Origin: Glaciimonas immobilis
GTDB taxonomy: Bacteria; Pseudomonadota; Gammaproteobacteria; Burkholderiales; Burkholderiaceae_D
Reading direction: 5' to 3'
Length of the DNA: 64,000 nt
Assembly (NCBI RefSeq): GCF_011947285.1
Contig: NZ_JAAOZT010000017.1
Span: 1-64,000 of the forward strand
Part shown: positions 58,725 through 64,000 of the stretch, piece after piece
Layout of the letters: each line of letters opens with the position of its first letter
Position numbering within the stretch: position 1 is the first letter of the stretch
Notes under the pieces: model-generated
Database searches by the model: none
Told to the model about the DNA's origin: nothing
What the model saw: only the letters and a program-made list of their open reading frames with translations
Translations under genes and position numbers: made by a program

Positions 58725-59699
58725 ATGGCACAACAAATCGTCATTAAGCAGTACGGAGGACCGGAAGTTCTCACGCTACAAGACGTCGATGTTGGACATC
58801 CCGGCCCCGGCGAAGCCAAGCTGCTGCACACTAAGATTGGGGTAAATTTTCATGATGTGTACGTCAGGTCAGGTTTGTATAAGACCTTGACCCTGCCCGG
58901 TACGCCGGGTATAGAGGCGGCAGGCGTTGTGATGGAACTAGGAAAGGGCGTCAACAACGTCAATATTGGCGATCGGGTTGCCTACATCACGGGCGCTTAC
59001 GGTGTATATGCGTCGGAACGCCTGATTGATGCAAATTTATTGATTTCATTGCCAGATACGCTCACCGATACCGTTGCCGCCTCTGCTCTACTACGCGGAC
59101 TGACGGTCGAGATGCTGTTAAATAGGGTCCATCAGGTTCGCGCAGGAATGACGATCCTGGTTCAGGCTGCGGCCGGTGGCGTAGGTCAGATGCTATGTCA
59201 GTGGGCAACTAAAAAAGGTGCCGTTGTCATTGGTACTGCTGGCTCTGAAGAGCAAGTTCGGCTTGCGCAAGCCGCAGGTTGCTGCCATGTCATTCGATAC
59301 CTTGCAGAGGACGTCGCCAATAGCGTGCGCGCCTACACGGATGGACGTGGCGTTGATGTGGCCTACGATGGCGTGGGGAAAGAGACATTCGCTGGCTCCT
59401 TGAGTTCTCTGGCATTTTGCGGACATTTAGTCAATTTCGGCCAGGCATCCGGCGCCGTTCCGCCTTTCGAGGTATCGCAGTTAGCTGCCAAATCGAATTC
59501 GCTTTCACGGCCCATCGTTTTTCACTATACACGGGAGAATCATGTGCGAGCGCAAATGGCTCAAAACGTCATTGGTGCTTTAACTGAGGGTTGGCTGAAG
59601 GTCAATCCTGCGATTGAGTTTCCCCTTTTTAATGCCGCCGACTGTCATCGACTACTGGAAGCGAAAGGTGCTTCAAGGCCGCTATTGTTAGTTCCGTAA
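58725..59699 (+). CDS. qor: NADPH:quinone oxidoreductase (zeta-crystallin type)
   Basis: This 324-residue zinc-free MDR enzyme has VNFHDVYVRSGLYK, LPGTPGIEAAGVVMELGKGV, and the cofactor motif VQAAAGGVGQMLCQWATKKGAVVIGTAGSEEQ, with VDVAYDGVGKETFAGSLSSL. It probably reduces quinones or enones and may detoxify or reduce an intermediate of the pathway. It has its own upstream region with a direct repeat, so it may be separately regulated. Confidence 0.9.
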   Translation: MAQQIVIKQYGGPEVLTLQDVDVGHPGPGEAKLLHTKIGVNFHDVYVRSGLYKTLTLPGTPGIEAAGVVMELGKGVNNVNIGDRVAYITGAYGVYASERLIDANLLISLPDTLTDTVAASALLRGLTVEMLLNRVHQVRAGMTILVQAAAGGVGQMLCQWATKKGAVVIGTAGSEEQVRLAQAAGCCHVIRYLAEDVANSVRAYTDGRGVDVAYDGVGKETFAGSLSSLAFCGHLVNFGQASGAVPPFEVSQLAAKSNSLSRPIVFHYTRENHVRAQMAQNVIGALTEGWLKVNPAIEFPLFNAADCHRLLEAKGASRPLLLVP

Positions 59700-59820
59700 A
59701 AAGCGACAGTCCAGAAATCTCATCAGCGATTCAAAAGTGACACCGACGATCCGCGCTGAGCGTCGAGTCGGCTGCGGCCTTACAAAGGTTATATAAACCA
59801 GCCGTTCCAAAACCATTGGC

Positions 59821-59847
59821 AAAAAAATCGTCGCCTAAAACGGCGAC
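59821..59847 (-). terminator. Rho-independent terminator (minus strand)
   Basis: On the minus strand GTCGCC, a short loop and GGCGAC are followed by GATTTTTTT. The stem is 6 perfect pairs. It terminates leftward transcripts from the IS debris and could partly shield the qor gene. Confidence 0.65.
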
Positions 59848-59965
59848 TAGTAGCAATGTGTGGCATTCCAAAATCATCGCGGACGGCAATCAAAGTAAAT
59901 CTGGAAACAAACCAAAATCCGTAAGTCACTGAATTTACAGGAGTAGCCCTTCTTTTGTGGGACTG

Positions 59966-60858
59966 TTAAAAAGGCTGGGGTTCTTGCTTAGCCCCCCGTC
60001 GTAAAAGTTCAAGAAAGCGGCTTATGTGCTCCGGTAGTTCACTCATTTTCTTGTAATAAGCTGCAAGTTTCGTTGGAAGATCGTCATTGATCACAGCACA
60101 CCGTACTTGTGCCAGCAAATGCGCACCGCGGGTTGTCCACCTCATCTGTTGGCGCTTGCACATTCGGGCATTGATGATTTGGTTGACCGCAGATTCTGCC
60201 ATCGCCGTTGAAATTGGCTTATTTTCTTTCTGTCGCTTTGCATAGGCAACAAGTGAAGTCTTGTTGCCTTCGATGTATATCCACTCGCAATCGATAGTCA
60301 AGATGACGCAAGCTCTCTTTAAAGGCAGGCGTTTCTGCGACGATGATGCGACACAGCACAAGCGCCTGTCGGATTTTATCCTCCGCTTTCTCAAAGCTGG
60401 CATGCCAAAGCACCATCGTAGTTTTGTTATCTCTTGATGCAGTAGATTCTTTGTATGCGTTTCTGTCTCGGACCATGCCTGTATACCTTGCGAGATTGGT
60501 TCCAGATATCGGATGCGCATAGAGAGATGGAACCAGTCCAGGATGGGCGTTACAGGAAACGGCAGCTGACGATGTATGCTCTGGACGCCACTGCCACCAT
60601 CCGTAATCACACAAACCTATGGAGACATGGTTCCTGCACATGTCTGAAGCAATGTGGCAAATCTGTCTGCAATCGACGGAACTTCGCTACGCACGCAAGC
60701 GAAAACGCGAGGCTTCACCCCTGAAGCAGCAAGACGTCCCGTCAGCATCTCGAACGAGGCCGGCCGTACCTTTTCTCGTCCTCGCACGAATCCACCGTCG
60801 ACTGCGATTGACCACTCCGTGTCCGGTGATAGTGCTTCGCCGGGTGCCAATTCAATAG
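59966..60858 (-). pseudogene. ISKra4-type transposase, frameshifted (right copy)
   Basis: From 60850 leftwards: WSIAVDGGFVRGREKVRPASFEMLTGRLAA, then a frame change, ITDGGSGVQSIHRQLPFPVTPILDWFHLSMRIRYLEPISQG, another change, KENKPISTAMAESAVNQIINARMCKRQQMRWTTRGAHLLAQVRCAVINDD, ending FLELLRRGAKQEPQPF. The N-terminal quarter is missing, and at least two indels break the rest. The same tail occurs at 740-1090. Confidence 0.8.
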
Positions 60859-60920
60859 CGTCTATCCTGCCCTTACTTGTAATGTCCTATTCTGTACTGT
60901 CACATAAAAGCGTCCGCCTG

Positions 60921-61864
60921 CTACACACCACGGAATTTCGCCAGATGGGTCTGCGGGTGAATGCCCTGGCGATTCGACGAGTAAGTGAACCAGGTCGCCG
61001 GTGCCTCCGTCGAACCGGAACAGCGGTCGTCGCGTACATACACCCAGGTCCGCGCAGTCTTCGTTTGGCCATTGCCCGGTACCAGCACCGGCATGGTCGT
61101 GTCGTCAGTATGCACCTTGCCCGGTGCCATCACGTAGCGCTGCAGTGCTTCCACCAGCGGCGCACCAGCGCGCCGCAGGCACCGATCCAGCGGGCCACCG
61201 CTGAACGGTCCGGCGCGACACCCTGTCGCGCATAAATCTCTGCCTGTCGGTACAACGGCTGGTGATCGGCGAATTTTACCACAATATTCTGGGCCAGCAA
61301 TCCCGGCCCGGCGATGCCGCGTTCAATCGGCTGGCTCGGCGCGACGCCCTGGATAACCCGGTCGCAGCAGGCGCAGGCGCGCTTGCGCCGCACGTGGCGT
61401 AACACCTTGACAGCGGCACCGATGATTTCCAGTTGTTCCGAGACGTCGTCGCCGAGGTACTTGAAACCACCACCGCATTGCACGCAGAGCATCTCGGCGG
61501 GTTCATAGAGACGTTCGTCGCGTGGCAGATGTTCCGGTAGCGGCTGGCGCGCCGTTGTGGCGCGCCCTGGCAAAATGACGGCAGGCTGTTCCTGTTAGCT
61601 CGCACCGTCCTCGGCAACCAGATCTTCGAGGCGGGTTTCGAGTTGCCCAATTTTGCGGTCGATCTTTTCGGATTTGCGACCGAAGTGCATGCGCTTGAGC
61701 TGGGCAATTTATAGCGTGAGTTGCGCGATTTCCCGCGTGCGCACATTGAGTGCCTGCGCCAGTGTCGAAACCGCTACGCATAGCTGCTGCACTTCGCTGT
61801 CACGTTGTTGCAGCAACGCCTTGAGGGCGGCAATATCATCGGCGAAAGGGCCGGCATCAGGCAT
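60921..61864 (-). pseudogene. IS66 TnpC transposase, disrupted and 3'-truncated
   Basis: From the ATG at 61864: MPDAGPFADDIAALKALLQQRDSEVQQL, a stop, IAQLKRMHFGRKSEKIDRKIGQLE, then in other frames LYEPAEMLCVQCGGGFKYLGDDVSEQLEII, CACCDRVIQGVAPSQPIERGIAGPGLLAQ, and VMAPGKVHTDDTTMPVLVPGNGQTKTARTWVYVRDDR...LAKFRGV. The zinc-finger and first DDE parts are clear. The C-terminal third is replaced by the ISKra4 remnant, which therefore inserted later or recombined in. Confidence 0.85.
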
Positions 61865-61882
61865 GCGCGCAACCGTGGCTGT

Positions 61883-62011
61883 TTACAACACTGAGATTGG
61901 GGTCCAAGTACGGTTCGGCTGTTTCCAGTCGATGCCTTCGAGCAGCATCGACAGCTGGGCTTGTGGCAAATGGACCTTGCCACTGCTCGTTTGCGGCCGT
62001 CAGCCGATCAT
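61883..62011 (-). pseudogene. IS66 TnpB, internally deleted
   Basis: The start codon overlaps the tnpA stop in the usual ATGA arrangement. Only MIG and the tail KVHLPQAQLSMLLEGIDWKQPNRTW remain, so about 70 codons of the middle are deleted. Confidence 0.7.
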
Positions 62012-62415
62012 GCGCGCAGACTCTGGAAGATCGTCCTGAGCAACGCCACATCAGCGCCCGCCCGTACACGAACGACCGCGTCGGCGAAAACGATTTCGAT
62101 CGGATCGGACGCGCTAGCCGGTACCGTCTCTGCACTAACCAAGGTTGGGGAGATCATCGAAGACGCTTCAACGAGCACAACGGGAAGTAATGGTGACATT
62201 GTTTGAAGTACATCGTCACACAGGCCGGCGCGAAATTCTCGTCGCCGTTTAAACGCCATATTGGCATTGACACCATTTGCCATCGCCATTTTGAAAACCG
62301 ACACTCCGGTTTCACATGACGCTGCGGCAAGCCGCCGCTTAAAATCGACCGGATAGTTCGGTCGTCCCTTCCGGTTGCCGGGCTTCAATTCAGTATTCAA
62401 AGTAGCTCCCGTCAT
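62008..62415 (-). CDS. IS66 TnpA (small DNA-binding protein)
   Basis: This intact 135-residue frame starts MTGATLNTELKPGNRKGRPNYPVDFKRRLAAASCETGVSVFKMAMANGVNANMAFKRRREFRAGL, an IS66 OrfA-type helix-turn-helix, and ends PIEIVFADAVVRVRAGADVALLRTIFQSLRA. Although open, it belongs to a dead element because tnpB and tnpC are broken. Confidence 0.8.
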   Translation of the reverse strand: MTGATLNTELKPGNRKGRPNYPVDFKRRLAAASCETGVSVFKMAMANGVNANMAFKRRREFRAGLCDDVLQTMSPLLPVVLVEASSMISPTLVSAETVPASASDPIEIVFADAVVRVRAGADVALLRTIFQSLRA

Positions 62416-62581
62416 TAAAGTAGTGTGAACCACTCTGGCGTATAGCGCTACCTAAGTCCAGAGGGCGCAGGAGTCACGCTTACGAACTTTACATCTACGA
62501 TGGCGATAACCCGCTAATTCTTGCCGATTGAATTCCGTCGCCGGAATTCGTCAATAGGCCCTTAGGAAGACGCTTACTGCC

Positions 62582-63193
62582 GTGCAACCGCTGATTAATT
62601 TACTGCGCGATCATTTGCTCGACAGTAAGGTCGTGTTTGGCGATGAAACGGTGGCGCAGGTGCTCAAGGAGCCCGGGCGCGCAGCACAAACCAGGAGTTA
62701 TATGTGGACTCAGATGAATGGCGGCGTTGGCCCACCGGTAAGGTTGTTCGGCTACGCGCCGTGACGCAGTACCCAACATGGGGCCGATCTCTGGGCCGGC
62801 GTACCCGCAGGCGCTGCGTTCATGACCGACGGTTATGCACCGTATAACGCGATATCGGCCGTCAATCACCTCGTCCATTTGGCTTGCTGGGCGCATGTCC
62901 AAACTCACGCGCTATGTCGAGAACGGCACCTGGCCATGGATAACAATAGTTGTGAAAATACATTTAGACCATTTGTGATCGGAAGAAAAAACTGGTTATT
63001 TGCCGATACTGTTGGTGGCGCAAAAGCCAGTGCCAATCTGTACTCGTTGATTGAAACGTCCAAGGCGGAAAATATCGACGCTTACCAGTATCTTACCGAG
63101 ATGTTCACGGTGCTGGCTTACGCCAATACTGCCGATGACTACGAAGCGCTGCTGCCGTGGAATCTGCAGCCAATCGGCCAAGCGCCTGCATAA
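62582..63193 (+). pseudogene. Second IS66 TnpC, C-terminal half with internal deletion
   Basis: In the plus direction: LLRDHLLDSKVVFGDETVAQVLKEPGRAAQTRSYMW, a frame change, AGAAFMTDGYAPYNAISAVNHLVHLACWAHV, then a jump to HLAMDNNSCENTFRPFVIGRKNWLFADTVGGAKASANLYSLIETSKAENIDAYQYLTEMF. The section between the second and third catalytic Asp/Glu regions is mostly deleted. It is oriented opposite to, and more diverged from, the IS66 copy on its left. Confidence 0.8.
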
Positions 63194-63540
63194 ATTAAGC
63201 CGCAAGGGACGTCGTGCATTGATCGCTTACTCCGTATCTGCAATGAGCAGAGCAAAGAAAGCAGCGTCGATTTCCTTTCCCGGCTCAAGCGCGCTTTCGA
63301 CGTCGCCTGCAACCCGTTCGCCATCAAGCATCGGCTATCGCCGCCGCGTCACCCATAAGAGAACGGTATGGTTGAACGCTTCAAAGGCCATATCAGATGA
63401 ACCATCAAACTTATCTCGCCAACGACGCCGAGCCCGAAGCCACTTTGCTTTGTACGGCTATCCGAAACTCTACAACCACCATATCCGGCAACGGGCAATT
63501 TATGGAAAAACCTCGACTCAGGTTCTTAAGAAGAGGTAAT
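63194..63540 (+). pseudogene. IS3/IS481-like transposase C-terminal remnant
   Basis: Pieces in three frames: RLLRICNEQSKESSVDFLSRLKRAFDV, HRLSPPRHP and MVERFKGHI, then YPKLYNHHIRQRAIYGKTSTQVLKK. The end is typical of rve-domain transposases of the IS481/IS3 kind (GMVERFN...LYNxxxPQxALGxxTP). Several indels make it non-functional. Confidence 0.6.
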
Positions 63541-63615
63541 AGGAGAAAGCGGATCTATTTTAAAAACGAGCTTACAATCAAACGGGACCGGACAGCTATT
63601 CGCTTCAGTCTTATG

Positions 63616-64000
63616 TCAGTATTTATATTGGGTGTAACGATATTTACCATATTTATAGCCATAACCGTAACCTCCTGGTCGGCGCTTTATGTCATTGAAA
63701 ATAACACCTTTTACAGGTATGCCATTCTGGCTGCAGCGTTTGATAGTCTCTTTAACATCGCCGATTGTGCTTTTACCGGCACGCGTAACTATGAAGATCG
63801 CGCCAACATAGGGACCAAGTATCAGTGTATCGGACACTGCTAATACCGGCGCAGTATCTATCAGCACATAGTCATAGCTAACCGACAACGAATTCAGTAG
63901 CCGCGCTACCGTTTCATGCAATAACAATTCCGAAGGGTTGGGCGGCAATACACCAGTAGAAATAAAGTCGACGTTCTTCACTACTTCCGTATGCAAAACC
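63616..64000 (-). CDS. Polysaccharide tyrosine autokinase (BY-kinase/Wzc-like), C-terminal part
   Basis: The frame runs off the right edge; its last 127 residues or so are visible. They show STGVLPPNPSELLLHETVARLLNSL, the Walker-B-like YDYVLIDTAPVLAVSDTLILGPYVGAIFIVTRAGKS, and a C-terminal tyrosine cluster with eight Tyr in the last 18 residues (GYGYGYKYGKYRYTQYKY), the autophosphorylation site. Such kinases control chain length and export of exopolysaccharide, so a polysaccharide locus probably starts to the right. Confidence 0.92.
   Translation of the reverse strand, partial: VLHTEVVKNVDFISTGVLPPNPSELLLHETVARLLNSLSVSYDYVLIDTAPVLAVSDTLILGPYVGAIFIVTRAGKSTIGDVKETIKRCSQNGIPVKGVIFNDIKRRPGGYGYGYKYGKYRYTQYKY

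Overview
The window looks like an accessory-rich stretch of a betaproteobacterial chromosome, probably Burkholderiales and perhaps Oxalobacteraceae. This is inferred from a DUF3422 protein, the style of the GntR, sigma54 and IS66/ISKra4/IS110 genes, and a mid-50s GC content by eye; no rRNA or other marker gene fixes the taxon. Both ends are insertion-sequence graveyards, and diverged copies of the same ISKra4-type transposase tail lie near each end.

0-7.5 kb: decayed mobile DNA (IS66, ISKra4 and IS110 remnants, and three copies of a multi-repeat end resembling Tn7-family transposon ends, two of them followed by tnsA-like fragments). It surrounds a Cys-rich copper-storage (Csp) gene, a broken flavin reductase and a selenoneine locus. 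In that locus senA and senB look intact, while a senC-like gene appears cut off by one of the transposon-like ends.

7.6-38.3 kb: a 30-kb module of two divergent operons. The left operon (read leftwards from 27.1 kb) encodes a lytic transglycosylase, a SCO copper chaperone, a cytochrome c/binding-protein fusion, two multicopper oxidases with complementary copper ligands, a 2826-residue protein joining a ligand-poor multicopper-oxidase domain to a parallel beta-helix, three exported accessory proteins, a 70-residue exported peptide and a soluble sensor kinase. The right operon (27.5-38.3 kb) encodes an atypical type II secretion/type IV pilus hybrid (GspG, F, E, PilM/N/O/P-like proteins, a cohesin-tailed secretin lipoprotein, three more pseudopilins) and ends with a NarL-type response regulator. 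The two operons thus end in the two halves of a likely two-component system. The gene content recalls the Mn-oxidising MofA and Geobacter OmpB/Oxp systems, so secreted metal oxidation or extracellular electron transfer is the working hypothesis.

38.3-41.4 kb: an orphan AbiEi antitoxin pseudogene, a DUF3422 gene and a truncated ISKra4 transposase.

41.4-59.7 kb: a catabolic island. It holds a GntR/FCD regulator, a ThDP enzyme, an acyl-CoA synthetase, a PrpR-like sigma54 activator, an outer-membrane protein, then a sigma54-type promoter driving a Tat-exported Rieske protein, a PQQ alcohol dehydrogenase with a lanthanide-type Asp pair, an AldA-like aldehyde dehydrogenase and a mandelate racemase. 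A translationally coupled acyl-CoA dehydrogenase, SDR and APH-kinase trio follows, then a quinone oxidoreductase. The synthetase, kinase, dehydrogenase and SDR match the logic of the levulinate (Lva) pathway, in which a hydroxyacyl-CoA is phosphorylated and the phosphate eliminated.

59.8-64 kb: nested ISKra4, IS66 and IS3/IS481-like wrecks, then the C-terminus of a tyrosine autokinase for exopolysaccharide that runs off the window. I saw no tRNA, rRNA or CRISPR array.
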